Origin: Phycisphaerae bacterium
GTDB taxonomy: Bacteria; Planctomycetota; Phycisphaerae; UBA1845
DNA length: 64,000 bases
NCBI GenBank assembly: GCA_029260165.1
Contig: JAJDDT010000055.1
Location: 1 to 64,000, forward strand
Reading direction: 5' to 3'
In this document: one piece after another, positions 7,585 through 16,924 of the stretch
Layout of the letters: every line of letters begins with the position of its first letter
Numbering within the stretch: the stretch's first letter is position 1
Notes under the pieces: generated by a model
Seen by the model: the letters and a program-made list of their open reading frames with translations, nothing else
The model's database searches: none
What the model was told of the DNA's origin: nothing
Made by a program: the position numbers and the translations under genes

Positions 7585-8288
7585 CAACCCCAACTTGTGA
7601 ATTTGACCAGTTTGCAGCGGATTATGAACAGTGCTGCCAACGGGGGTTGGATCTGTCCGGCGAAGACAAAAACTACTTTGCGCAAGGGCGAATCTCGTGG
7701 ATGCGTTCGTGGTTGGGAAAACATGACGTTGCACCGCCGGAGCGTGTTGTCGATTTTGGTTGCGGTGTTGGCGATGTTTCCAGTTTTCTTGCAGAGATGA
7801 TTCCGACGGCGAAGGTGATCGGCGTGGACGTCTCGCGCAGGTGTATTGAAAAAGCGGCGCGTCAGTTTTCCTCGGATCGGGTGACGTTTTGTCATGTGGA
7901 CGAATTAGAACCGGGACACGATCTTGTGCATTGCAACGGGGTGATACACCATGTTCTGCCTGCGAATCGCCCCTCCGTGTTTCAACAGATGACGAGCGCG
8001 CTTCGCCCGGGCGGGTTGCTGCTTCTATATGAGAATAACCCATTGAACGTCGGAACACACCTGGTGATGCGACGGATTCCGTTCGATCGCGACGCGCGGA
8101 TGATCTGGCATCGTGGGGTGATGGGATTGTGTCGGCGGGCGGGGCTTGTGGTGCGTGATGTCGTGTTCCTGTTTTATTTTCCGCGGTTTGCAGCCCGTCT
8201 CCGTCCACTTGAGAAATACCTGATGCGGTTGCCTTTTGGTGCGCAGTATGCGGTAGTGGCGGAAAAACCGAACATGCAGACGGGTTGA
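7581..8288 (+). CDS. Class I SAM-dependent methyltransferase
   Basis: 235 residues. ATG and TGA overlap the previous gene by 4 bases (7581-7584). Motif I is VVDFGCGVGDVSSFL, the acidic residue is in VIGVDVSRR, and the post-I motif is HCNGVIHHVLPAN. LRPGGLLLLYENNPLN is the typical motif III. It is the second of two tandem but quite different methyltransferases, so not a recent duplication. It is the last gene of the operon that starts at 3310. Confidence 0.8.
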   Translation: MTTPTCEFDQFAADYEQCCQRGLDLSGEDKNYFAQGRISWMRSWLGKHDVAPPERVVDFGCGVGDVSSFLAEMIPTAKVIGVDVSRRCIEKAARQFSSDRVTFCHVDELEPGHDLVHCNGVIHHVLPANRPSVFQQMTSALRPGGLLLLYENNPLNVGTHLVMRRIPFDRDARMIWHRGVMGLCRRAGLVVRDVVFLFYFPRFAARLRPLEKYLMRLPFGAQYAVVAEKPNMQTG

Positions 8289-8326
8289 CGCCCGAAACTG
8301 CGTGACTAGACTTCAGGGGCGTCGAA

Positions 8327-8400
8327 GTCCCCGTGGCACAATTGGATAGCGCGTCGGCCTCCGAAGCCGAAGGTTGCAGGTTCAAACCCTGCCGGGGACG
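8327..8400 (+). tRNA. tRNA-Arg (anticodon CCG)
   Basis: A 74-base cloverleaf. The acceptor GTCCCCG pairs with CGGGGAC, and the discriminator is G. The D arm is GCAC-AATTGGATA-GCGC. The anticodon stem-loop TCGGC-CTCCGAA-GCCGA places CCG at the anticodon, reading CGG. The T arm is TTGCAGG-TTCAAAC-CCTGC-like. CCA is not encoded. No integrase or direct repeat adjoins it. Confidence 0.93.
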
Positions 8401-8444
8401 TTGCCCCTGACTCTTCTTCCTCCATCACGAATCACGCCCGATCG

Positions 8445-10301
8445 CTACTCCTCGTGCAGGACCCCGACACCGTCGAATCGGAGGCCATCCGATTCGGTGG
8501 ACATTGTTACCAACTGCACCGTCTGGTACTTTCGGAGGACTTCGGCGTGCTCGAGCAGGGTCGGATTCGCGGAGGATCCAATCGTCCATCGCATCAGGTA
8601 GCCGGGATCCCACCTTGTTGGAAATTGGCTCCCGACGCTCAAATCACCTGACTTGGCAATCGCAGCCTGAGCGTCCATCAGCCGTCGTTGATCCTGATAA
8701 ATCACACCGCAGGTTTTCTTCGGCACATGTTTGGAGACGGACTTGAAGGTCGGATCGCGGGCCAATCCACTGTCCGACTTCCCCTCGCCGCGTATGTAAT
8801 TCTCTGCAGCGGTCCGCGATCCGATAAGCATCATCTTGTCTGTGACCGCCACAGACCACCCCGGCGGTAACATCGAATCGTAAACCGTATGCCCCAGAAC
8901 GTCGGTGGGCATCATCATCCCCTGGGGAATAACGTCTGTCATGATTTTGTTGACCGCCTCGCGCGACTTGTGACCCAATCCCAAATAACTTTGAAAATCC
9001 TTCTCTGCATACGGCTTGTCGGCAGAAATCATAAAAACCAAAGGCCCCGAAAGGTGATTGATGATGTCCTTTTCGATATCGATAGTCTTGCCATCCGGTG
9101 AGTTAAACTTCATACCCCTGTTCATGTTTTCGAGCTGCTGCCGATCGAGCCTTCCGACGATACTCTTGACCTCCTTGAAAACCTTCGCGAAATCGAGGTT
9201 GATCGAGGCATAACCGAGCACATTCGCCGGCACGGTCGCGGGGGGTTTGGTGGGGGTGTTTTCCAGCAGGAACAAACTGGCCAACCCGGTTCGTTCACCC
9301 TTTTTGATCTGAAGAAAACCACGCATTCTTGTGTCGATTTTCGACGACGGTGCAAAATCCAGTGAACCCACCAACGGGCCTATCGCATTGGCTCCCAAAG
9401 CGCTGATTCGGCGACTCGCCTCCTCGCCTGACTTCGCGACCATTTCCAGAATCGCGGGTATATTAACAATCAAATGGACGTCGTCCTTTTTCTCGGCCTT
9501 TCGCTTGAGCAATCGCATCGCATCCGAAGACGCAAGCGTGTCCGACGACTTCTTCCCGAGACGTCTCAAGGCGTCCGATGCCGTCTCCATATCGGAGGCG
9601 ACGATCAGCACGGACTTGTGAAATGCGAATGCATATTCCTCGGGCGGCTCCAATACTGCGAGCACCTGACCAACAGGCGTCCTGACCGAATCCGGCAGGT
9701 CGACCCCCTCGAACAGCTTTTCAACAAGGGCCTGGGATTCCGCGTATTTTTTCTCGAACGACTCCAGTTCATCTTCTTTCTTAAACCGAACTACGGTGAT
9801 CGTCTTACCCGCTATTTCTTGGGTTTCTTTTGCTCCACCGTTTCGCAGGCCTGCATCGACCACGCTTTCCATGAGCGTTTTGGCCTTGTCATGATTGTCA
9901 CCCATGTTCATGACGATTGCGAGATGAGGCTTCGGTTCGCCACTTTCTTCCGCCATCGAAGCGGTCATGTAAAACACGGCGCCGCCGGTCGGATAAACCT
10001 CGATATCCTTCGGAGAAGTAAGCCCCAACTTCTCCGCCAGCACGGCCTTGGCGTTTTCAAAAAGCTTCCTATACGGCTGCAGAGCGTCCCCAACCGCAGG
10101 ATCTTCGGTCATGCGAAAGGCAGCGGTTTTCTTAAAGGACTCGGTCGCCGACTCGCAATTCGCTGTGCCCACATACAATAACGCATCCTTGGGAACCCAC
10201 CTGGCGGGCTTGTCTTTCTTGGCTGCTGAAACCGATGACGTCATCACCAGGGTCATCAGCAGACAACTCATCAGAGGCTGTTGATTTTTCATGTATTTCA
10301 A
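8445..10301 (-). CDS. Secreted DUF3352-like protein
   Basis: 618 residues. The GAGGAG at 10309-10314 sits 7 bases from a TTG at 10301 and 16 from an ATG at 10292. The spacing favours TTG, but either gives a Sec signal (MKNQQPLMSCLLMTLVMTSS, cleavage near VSA-AKK). The mature protein has the pattern of planctomycete DUF3352-type proteins: WVPKDALLYVGTANCESATE at the start, repeated alpha/beta units, and LGYASINLDFAKVFKEVKSI in the second half. The molecular role is unknown in the family. It sits head-to-tail behind a periplasmic protease, and both are probably envelope proteins. Confidence 0.65.
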   Translation of the reverse strand: MKYMKNQQPLMSCLLMTLVMTSSVSAAKKDKPARWVPKDALLYVGTANCESATESFKKTAAFRMTEDPAVGDALQPYRKLFENAKAVLAEKLGLTSPKDIEVYPTGGAVFYMTASMAEESGEPKPHLAIVMNMGDNHDKAKTLMESVVDAGLRNGGAKETQEIAGKTITVVRFKKEDELESFEKKYAESQALVEKLFEGVDLPDSVRTPVGQVLAVLEPPEEYAFAFHKSVLIVASDMETASDALRRLGKKSSDTLASSDAMRLLKRKAEKKDDVHLIVNIPAILEMVAKSGEEASRRISALGANAIGPLVGSLDFAPSSKIDTRMRGFLQIKKGERTGLASLFLLENTPTKPPATVPANVLGYASINLDFAKVFKEVKSIVGRLDRQQLENMNRGMKFNSPDGKTIDIEKDIINHLSGPLVFMISADKPYAEKDFQSYLGLGHKSREAVNKIMTDVIPQGMMMPTDVLGHTVYDSMLPPGWSVAVTDKMMLIGSRTAAENYIRGEGKSDSGLARDPTFKSVSKHVPKKTCGVIYQDQRRLMDAQAAIAKSGDLSVGSQFPTRWDPGYLMRWTIGSSANPTLLEHAEVLRKYQTVQLVTMSTESDGLRFDGVGVLHEE

Positions 10302-10349
10302 AAGTCGCTCCTCATTCGATTGGGTAGACGGTTTCAGATGCCCGAAAAG

Positions 10350-11357
10350 CTAGTTGGCGGATCGATCTTTTCTGTGCGATCGATCGCGAATGGACGATGG
10401 TTGTTTGAGGAAACCGGGTGACTCTGCATTGAATCTCCTCGGCGCTTCCAGATATTGATATCCGCTGTTGGGATTATCCTGATCGTACGCGTAGGCATCA
10501 CGGTTCTTTAGAAACTCAATCACATACGAAATCGGGATCGCGAAATTCAAACCTTCGGCGAATTGATATCCCATGTTCGTTACGCCAATCACTTCCCCCC
10601 GGGCGTTGAACAACGGTCCGCCGGAGTTGCCCGGATTGATCTGCGTGGTCGTTTGAACATAGGTCAGTCCCCCCTCGGCCCGGTTCCTCTTGCTGACGAT
10701 TCCTTTCGAGATCGTGCGCTCCAGTCCGAGCGGATTCCCAATGGCAAAAACCGGATCGCCCTCTTTGATGGCCCGCCCCTCGGCAAGGTGCGTCACAGTC
10801 AGATCAAATCCCTCGGGCGGATCGAATTTCAACAATGCCAAATCGACGAAAGGGTTGACCGCGATAATTCGCACATCTTCATATTTATCCTTGCGAAATA
10901 CCTGACCGTCGCGGCGGAATATATTGATCGTAAGTTGCGTTTCATTTTCAACGACGTGAAAATTCGTAATAACGTAGCCATCTTCATGGATAATGAATCC
11001 ACTCCCCAGCCCGCCCGGAGATCGCACCAGCACGACGCCTTCACCCAGCCGACGCGCCTGCTCTTCAAGCGAGGCGGGAGCGAGATCCGCCGTGCGGTAC
11101 AGATTCCCGGTGACTTGAACATTGGCTGCGTAACCGGTTTGGTCACGGGAACCCTCGACGACGGGGTCGGCTTTATAAATCTCCCGAATCTCGTCGCGCA
11201 TCAGCTTCAGCACGTCATGCCCGATGTCGACGAACACGGCGTCCGCCGTCTCCTTCATGACGTCGGCTTCGATCCGTACACCATTGACCAGAACGATTTC
11301 ATCTGCACCGACGGGCAGCGAGAACAGAATCGCCAACACCAGCAATCGAGTCGTCAT
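10350..11357 (-). CDS. Secreted trypsin-like (S1C/HtrA-type) serine protease
   Basis: 335 residues from the ATG at 11357, chosen because it exposes a signal peptide (MTTRLLVLAILFSLPVGADE). The open frame runs 57 codons further without one. A small N-terminal beta domain (VLVNGVRIEADVMKETADAV) precedes the protease. The catalytic triad is visible: His in VITNFHVVENE, Asp in NPFVDLALLKF and Ser in QINPGNSGGPLFN. There is no PDZ domain after the protease, unlike DegP/DegS. The tail is basic and rich in Ser/Arg. It is a likely periplasmic quality-control or processing enzyme. Confidence 0.85.
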   Translation of the reverse strand: MTTRLLVLAILFSLPVGADEIVLVNGVRIEADVMKETADAVFVDIGHDVLKLMRDEIREIYKADPVVEGSRDQTGYAANVQVTGNLYRTADLAPASLEEQARRLGEGVVLVRSPGGLGSGFIIHEDGYVITNFHVVENETQLTINIFRRDGQVFRKDKYEDVRIIAVNPFVDLALLKFDPPEGFDLTVTHLAEGRAIKEGDPVFAIGNPLGLERTISKGIVSKRNRAEGGLTYVQTTTQINPGNSGGPLFNARGEVIGVTNMGYQFAEGLNFAIPISYVIEFLKNRDAYAYDQDNPNSGYQYLEAPRRFNAESPGFLKQPSSIRDRSHRKDRSAN

Positions 11358-11546
11358 CCACAAATTCAATGCAATACGATGAGCATGTTCTGACACGGAA
11401 GGCTCCTGAATACCATGAATTGGCTCGCGGGTTGAACCATAGCGGACAAGTCCGTTTGCTTCAACTGGATTCTGTCGGATTCTGCGGCTAGACTCCCGAT
11501 CGAAACAGACATCCGTTTTTGAATTCAACGTCGATTGGAAAACAAG

Positions 11547-13874
11547 ATGCGACAGAAACCGACAATACTCTTTCTGTGTACACTCGTGGGTATCGCACTA
11601 TTCGTTTGCTCAACGATGGCCGACGACAACACGGGACTGACCCGGGAACACCAGGTCAGCCTTCCAACCTATTTCGGATTCGCGCCCCTTGAGATCATCA
11701 AGCTCGATGACGGCGTCACGCAACTGCGGTTGGCTGACTTCAACAATGACGGCGCGATGGACATGACCGTCGCCAACAACAAAAAGAGCACGATCGAGGT
11801 CCTGATTCAGCGAACCGTCAAGCCCGAGTCCGGCGAGACGTCATTGGAAGTCAACGAGTTGGCCGACCACTGGCGATACGATCGAAAAAAAGTGTCGATC
11901 ACCTGGGAAGTGTCGTGTCTGCAGGCAGCGGACGTGACCGCCGACGAAAACCCCGATCTGATTTTCTTCGGCAAGCCCGGCGAACTCGTCATCCTTCCCG
12001 GACGTGGTGACGGTACTTTTGAAAGTGCTCGAACGCGTCGCGTTCTCAACGGGTTGACACTGCCAGGCTGCCTGGACGTGGCTGACCTGAACGGCGATGG
12101 CAGGACAGACATCGTTCTATTGTCAGATGAGGCAGTCCTGTTTTTCTTTCAGCAGTCCGACGGCACGCTGACCAACCCGAAGCGTTTTCCGCACAGTCTG
12201 GAAAATCCGCTGGGCCTTACGACAGCGGACCTCGACGGTGATGGCATGGAGGATCTCATCATCGCCACCGACGAGGAAGGCTATCCCCTGCGAATCCGGA
12301 TGCAACAGCACGACGGCGAATTCGGAGCCGTCGAGCGCGTTCGATTGCCGGCGTTGCGGAGCATTGAATTCGCTGACACGTTTTTTCAGATTGGGGTCGA
12401 CATCTTCGGCGTCGAACGAATCAGTGGCCGTCTCAGGCGATGGCATCTGTCGCGACAATCAGAATCGAAATCGGAGAATCACTGGGCGGTTCTTCAGATA
12501 CCCATCCCGGGAGGGTCAGACGGAAATGCGATGCCGTTGGCCATTGGAGACCTCAACGGTGACAAATTCGTTGACATCGTCACCGCCGACACCGATGCAG
12601 CCCAGCTCGCTCTTCAGCTTCAGCAACCGAATCGGGGGTTGTCTGATGCCAGGCTGTTTGGTGGACAAATCGACATGACCGACGCGCGCTGCTTCGACGC
12701 GGATGGTGACGGGATTGACGAACTGTATGTCTGCAGTCCGCAGGAGCGCTCCATCGCCAAAAGCGAATTCGAGGGCCGCCGCCTCACGTTTCCAAAGGCC
12801 ATCAAGACATTTGAGAAACCGTTTGCCCTCGATATTGCCAAGCCAACCAGAGGCACCCTGCCCGCGTTGGCGTACGTCTCTCGCGACGAGGATTCCACCT
12901 ATTGGCTGACCGTGCAACCGCTTGACGCAACGCGTGATCAGGAACCCATCGCGCAGATCGAGCTTGAAGACATGGACGAGCCACCAGCCGCCGTTCGCTG
13001 GATCGACGCCGACAACGACGGACGACGCGACGTGCTCATCTTTTCGCAATACGCTCCATTGGTCGCGGCGATGCAGGCAGCCGACGGGTCCTATTCGCTC
13101 ATCGAGAACGACGGTGAATCGCAGACCGGATTGGTCAACGACGCGAGAATCCAGGCCTTCGCGTTTGCAGACACGACAGGCGACGGTCAACCTGAAATCC
13201 TGCTCGCCCAGAAGAGTTTCGTCCGCGCGCTGCGGGTCAACGATGGTGGTGCATGGGAAATACTCGACCAATACAACGCCCCAACCAGTCAGTCGGAGTT
13301 GACCGGGTTGTGCGTCCTTTCGAACGATCAGCGTCCGACCATCGCCACCTATGATCGTCGCGGCAAGGAAGTGTTGTTCCTCAAGCCGAACGACGCGGGC
13401 ACCTACGAACTCGATCGAAAGGTGCAGGTCGGTGCACTGGAGGTTAAATCGATGCACGGTGCCCCGTTCGGTGGCACCGCCGTTCCGTCAGTCCTGTTAT
13501 CGTCATCGCGAGGCCTGACGATCATTCTGCCCGACCGCGAAGGGATTCGTGCCATCGACAAGGGTGTCTACGAATCGTCGCTCAAGGACGCTCATCTGTC
13601 GGTGATGGCTGTTGGTGACGTCAATCATGACCGCGTGTCCGACATCGGCGTCATCGACGTCCGGAATCATTTTGTTGAGATCCTCACGTTTGCCCCCGAT
13701 GAATCACTCATCCGCGGCAACAAGTTTCGTGTGTTTGCCCAAAAGCAGTTCCGTCGTCGCGGACAGGAATCATCCGAACCACGATGGATCGAGATGAGCG
13801 ACGTCACCAACGACGGTAACGACGACCTGGTCCTGATCGCCCACGATCGCATTCTAGTCTATCCGGGACAATAG
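11547..13874 (+). CDS. Secreted FG-GAP/VCBS repeat protein
   Basis: 775 residues from the ATG at 11547 (a TTG four codons earlier is possible). The signal peptide is MRQKPTILFLCTLVGIALFV. At least nine calcium-binding-loop motifs of the FG-GAP type follow, such as LADFNNDGAMDMTVAN, VADLNGDGRTDIVLLS, TADLDGDGMEDLIIAT, AIGDLNGDKFVDIVTAD and MSDVTNDGNDDLVLIA. They are spaced 60-90 residues apart, so the protein is probably one or two seven-bladed integrin-like propellers. No enzyme domain is seen. It is divergent from the protease gene across a 189-base gap. Confidence 0.8.
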   Translation: MRQKPTILFLCTLVGIALFVCSTMADDNTGLTREHQVSLPTYFGFAPLEIIKLDDGVTQLRLADFNNDGAMDMTVANNKKSTIEVLIQRTVKPESGETSLEVNELADHWRYDRKKVSITWEVSCLQAADVTADENPDLIFFGKPGELVILPGRGDGTFESARTRRVLNGLTLPGCLDVADLNGDGRTDIVLLSDEAVLFFFQQSDGTLTNPKRFPHSLENPLGLTTADLDGDGMEDLIIATDEEGYPLRIRMQQHDGEFGAVERVRLPALRSIEFADTFFQIGVDIFGVERISGRLRRWHLSRQSESKSENHWAVLQIPIPGGSDGNAMPLAIGDLNGDKFVDIVTADTDAAQLALQLQQPNRGLSDARLFGGQIDMTDARCFDADGDGIDELYVCSPQERSIAKSEFEGRRLTFPKAIKTFEKPFALDIAKPTRGTLPALAYVSRDEDSTYWLTVQPLDATRDQEPIAQIELEDMDEPPAAVRWIDADNDGRRDVLIFSQYAPLVAAMQAADGSYSLIENDGESQTGLVNDARIQAFAFADTTGDGQPEILLAQKSFVRALRVNDGGAWEILDQYNAPTSQSELTGLCVLSNDQRPTIATYDRRGKEVLFLKPNDAGTYELDRKVQVGALEVKSMHGAPFGGTAVPSVLLSSSRGLTIILPDREGIRAIDKGVYESSLKDAHLSVMAVGDVNHDRVSDIGVIDVRNHFVEILTFAPDESLIRGNKFRVFAQKQFRRRGQESSEPRWIEMSDVTNDGNDDLVLIAHDRILVYPGQ

Positions 13875-13910
13875 CCCTCCAGCCCAAAACGAACAGGCAA
13901 CCATCCTCCG

Positions 13911-13929
13911 GTGACGAATTCCGTCACCC
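13911..13929. repeat. Hairpin in the FG-GAP/rusA gap
   Basis: GGTGACG-AATTC-CGTCACC: a 7-bp perfect stem. There is no T run after it, so a role as an intrinsic terminator is doubtful. The remaining gap (13875-14073) holds nothing else I can name apart from the ribosome binding site of the next gene. Confidence 0.45.
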
Positions 13930-14073
13930 GATGAATTCCATGAAGCCAACCGTCGCGATTGGTCGTTGAGTTGTCTGTCGGAAACACACCGTCGGTCCGA
14001 ACAGCCTTAAAGACAGGCCTCGCACCGACGCGTGAACACGCAGTCAACCCAGTTCAATTTGGAGGGACCTCAG

Positions 14074-14508
14074 ATGAACGAATCCATTCATCTCATCGTC
14101 CGCGGTGCGCCCGTCAGTTGCCAGTCCAATCGCCGTCTTGTCCGTGAGTGGAAGGAAGTCATCGCCGAGGTTGCCAAAAAAGCGGTGGACGAACCTTGTG
14201 GCTACCTCGATTTTGCCGTCACGATCACGCATTTCTATCACACCCCCCCGCGATGTGACGCAGACAACATCTCCAAGCCCATTTGCGACGCGCTCAACCA
14301 GATCGTTTATGAGGATGATCGGCAGATCGTCGAACGCACCGCCCGACAGGTCCCGCTGATTCGCGCGTTTGTCCTCGACGGCATGCCGAAGGAACTGGCG
14401 ATGGCGCTATGGGAGGCGAAGGAGTTTGTCCACATCCATGTCATGCGCGTGATCCCCCTGACGATGCCCATCCTCAAACCACGGCGATGGATGTTCCTCA
14501 GCGCGTAG
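14074..14508 (+). CDS. RusA-family Holliday junction resolvase-like protein
   Basis: 144 residues from the ATG at 14074, which has a strong GGAGGGA site at 14061-14067. A GTG/ATG 14 codons upstream lacks one. The fold signature is PPRCDADNISKPICDALNQI followed by VYEDDRQI. This carries the paired Asp residues of RusA-type endonucleases (D-x-D-N...K...D.LN....DD.Q), which cut Holliday junctions. RusA genes are usually prophage-borne, but no phage genes are near. It converges on kbl with a 2-base gap. Confidence 0.8.
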   Translation: MNESIHLIVRGAPVSCQSNRRLVREWKEVIAEVAKKAVDEPCGYLDFAVTITHFYHTPPRCDADNISKPICDALNQIVYEDDRQIVERTARQVPLIRAFVLDGMPKELAMALWEAKEFVHIHVMRVIPLTMPILKPRRWMFLSA

Positions 14509-14510
14509 CG

Positions 14511-15752
14511 CTATGGCCCATACATTGACACGATTTCGTCGCGCGTTTTTCCGAGGACGTCGTATCTTCGACCCACCTCGGTGAACGCGTCGACGGCGCG
14601 GTCAATCTGCTCTTCGCTGTGCGCAGCGGACACCTGCACACGAATCCGCGCCGCACCACGCGGAACGACCGGAAAATAAAACCCGATCACATAAACGCCC
14701 ATGGTGTACAGATCGTTGGCGATGTCCTGACTCAGTTTCGCGTTGTACAACATAATCGGGCAGATTGGATGTTCGCCGGGTCTGATATCGAAACCAGCCT
14801 CGGTCATCTTCGATCGAAAACGCAAGGTGTTGCGTTCGAGTCGATCGCGAAGCTCCGTCGATGACGACAGCAATTCAATCACGCGCAACGTCGCCGCCAC
14901 GATCACCGGCGACAACGTGTTGGAGAACAAATACGGACGCGACCGCTGTCGCAACATTTCAATAACCTCGCGCGAACCAGCCGTGCATCCACCCGATCCG
15001 CCACCCAACGCCTTGCCAAACGTCGTGGTGATAATATCCACGCGCCCCATCACACCACAGTGCTCATGCGCCCCGCGTCCCGTTTTGCCCAGAAATCCGG
15101 TGCAATGCGAATCATCAACCGCCACCATCGCATCATGTTTTTCCGCCAGATCACAAACCCCCGACAGATTCGCAATATCCCCGTCCATGCTGAATGCCCC
15201 ATCAGTCACGATCATCCGATACCGCGCAGACCGCGCCTCGGTCAGCTTCGCGTCCAGATCAGCCATGTCCGCATGTGAATAAATGTACCGCTTCGCCTTG
15301 CACAGTCGCACGCCGTCGATGATCGACGCATGGTTCAGTTGATCTGTAATGATCGCATCATCCGCCCCCAGAAGCGGCTCGAACAATCCGCCGTTCGCAT
15401 CGAAACACGAGACATAAAGAATCGCGTCCTCGGTCCCCAGGAATTCCGCAACCTTCCGCTCCAGCCGGCGATGGATATCCTGGGTCCCGCAAATGAATCG
15501 AACGCTCGACAGTCCAAATCCGCGCTTGTCCAATACCGATCGCGCAGCCGCAACGACCTCTGGATGCGACGACAACCCCAGATAATTGTTCGCGCAAAAA
15601 TTGATAACCTCGCGCGTCGGCGCGTCAGACGGATAACGCACCGCAATCTGCGACGATTGCGGTGAGCAGATCAACCGCTCTTCCTTAAACAACCCAGCCT
15701 CACGAATCGACGCCAACTCCGCCGCAAGTGCCTCTTTCATCCGACCATGCAT
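14511..15752 (-). CDS. kbl: Glycine C-acetyltransferase (2-amino-3-ketobutyrate CoA ligase)
   Basis: 413 residues. A PLP enzyme that splits 2-amino-3-oxobutyrate with CoA to glycine and acetyl-CoA, the second step of threonine breakdown. The Schiff-base Lys is in [14 protein letters not shown] (about residue 247, matching K244 in E. coli). [33 protein letters not shown] and [16 protein letters not shown] are family hallmarks. The ATG at 15752 has an AAAGGAG upstream; the frame's longer start adds 26 unrelated residues. The partner tdh lies 1.2 kb upstream on the same strand, with a lipoprotein gene inserted between them in the opposite direction. Confidence 0.95.
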   Translation of the reverse strand: MHGRMKEALAAELASIREAGLFKEERLICSPQSSQIAVRYPSDAPTREVINFCANNYLGLSSHPEVVAAARSVLDKRGFGLSSVRFICGTQDIHRRLERKVAEFLGTEDAILYVSCFDANGGLFEPLLGADDAIITDQLNHASIIDGVRLCKAKRYIYSHADMADLDAKLTEARSARYRMIVTDGAFSMDGDIANLSGVCDLAEKHDAMVAVDDSHCTGFLGKTGRGAHEHCGVMGRVDIITTTFGKALGGGSGGCTAGSREVIEMLRQRSRPYLFSNTLSPVIVAATLRVIELLSSSTELRDRLERNTLRFRSKMTEAGFDIRPGEHPICPIMLYNAKLSQDIANDLYTMGVYVIGFYFPVVPRGAARIRVQVSAAHSEEQIDRAVDAFTEVGRRYDVLGKTRDEIVSMYGP

Positions 15753-15948
15753 CGTCACCACACTCCTTTCGCACAACCCGCAATTATCGCACAGCCGCCA
15801 ATCGGGTGCCACCGTCGCGAAATCCGTCAATCCGTCGGTATTGCATCGTCACGAAAAATCCCCTTGACCGACCCTTCGCTCACGGGACAATTGGTCATGA
15901 GTGGGAAACGGATTCCCCACAGGCGCGATTCAACAGGAGGCAACAACC

Positions 15949-16836
15949 GTGAAACATCCCAGCACCATGCGAGCCATCTCGTTCATTCTCACGATCTCAA
16001 CAGCCACCATGCTCTGCGGCTGTCCCGCCGCCGGACCGATGATGCCGGACAACGATCCACCAACCCCTGACGATACAGACATGGTGTCCGACGACACCCC
16101 ACCCGAAATTCCACCCATCACGACGTTTTTCATCGACTTCAGCGAATTCACTCAGGACAACGACAACGAACTCGCCCAGTCCGATGACGACTCACCAACA
16201 CCGCCACTGCCCGGACCCTACTGGACCCGCGCCGCCCTCAACGTCGGCATCTGGAACACAATTCTCACCGTCGTGATGGCTGTCCCAGTTGGATCCTTTG
16301 TCGAGTCCTTCAATCATGACCCGACACGCCGGGACGACGGCTCGTGGCAATGGTCCTACAGCGTCACGATCGATGGTGTGGTACACACAGCCAAGCTGAA
16401 CGGATCGACAACGGCGAGCGGGATTGATTGGTCGATGCTTATCAGCAAGGAGGGTGAATTCACCGATTTCGAGTGGTTCAACGGCTCGAACAACCTCATC
16501 GGCACCGAAGGCGTGTGGACCGTTTTCGCCTCCCCCACAGATCCGACCCCGTTTCTGCGCATCGACTGGACCCGCAGCATTGATGGCTCCACGCGCGACA
16601 TCCGATTCACCAACATCGTCCCCGACGGACCGGAAAACGGCGGATTCATCTACCACGCCATCACCACCGACCCGCTCGACGCCGTCTACGACATCTTCAA
16701 CAAGGGCGAAAACAACCTGACCGCCATCAAATGGAACCGCCAATCCCGCGAGGGTCGCATCATGGACGACGACGCCTACGGCGACGAAAACTACCGATGC
16801 TGGGACGACGACCTGCAAGACGTTGATTGCGAATAG
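15949..16836 (+). CDS. Secreted lipoprotein of unknown function
   Basis: 295 residues from the GTG at 15949, eight bases after AGGAGG (15935-15940). The signal peptide ends in a lipobox: ILTISTATMLCGCPAAG. A low-complexity Asp/Pro-rich linker (about 30-75) precedes a beta-rich domain with many Trp/Thr residues (WQWSYSVTIDGVVHTAKLNG). The acidic C-terminus contains two Cys (RCWDDDLQDVDCE). No family is recognised. It sits between kbl and tdh but on the other strand, so it is not part of threonine breakdown. Confidence 0.65.
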   Translation: MKHPSTMRAISFILTISTATMLCGCPAAGPMMPDNDPPTPDDTDMVSDDTPPEIPPITTFFIDFSEFTQDNDNELAQSDDDSPTPPLPGPYWTRAALNVGIWNTILTVVMAVPVGSFVESFNHDPTRRDDGSWQWSYSVTIDGVVHTAKLNGSTTASGIDWSMLISKEGEFTDFEWFNGSNNLIGTEGVWTVFASPTDPTPFLRIDWTRSIDGSTRDIRFTNIVPDGPENGGFIYHAITTDPLDAVYDIFNKGENNLTAIKWNRQSREGRIMDDDAYGDENYRCWDDDLQDVDCE

Positions 16837-16924
16837 TTCCGTTTGACTTGTCTCGGTCCGATGTTGCCTCGTCGTCGGCACAGGTGGGTGTCAACCCGCG
16901 CCCCCATTCGTCGTGCGCAGATCG

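Noticed and set aside
8327-8400. tRNA-Arg as an integration site for a mobile island
   Set aside because: No integrase gene and no direct repeat of the tRNA 3' end are seen on either side.
13996-14011. 16-base exact repeat shared with 17275-17290 inside tdh
   Set aside because: About one such match is expected by chance in a 64-kb window counting both strands, and the surroundings differ.
13859-14047. Minus-strand 62-codon frame in the gap before rusA
   Set aside because: No ribosome binding site, it overlaps the end of the FG-GAP gene, and it has no recognisable sequence.
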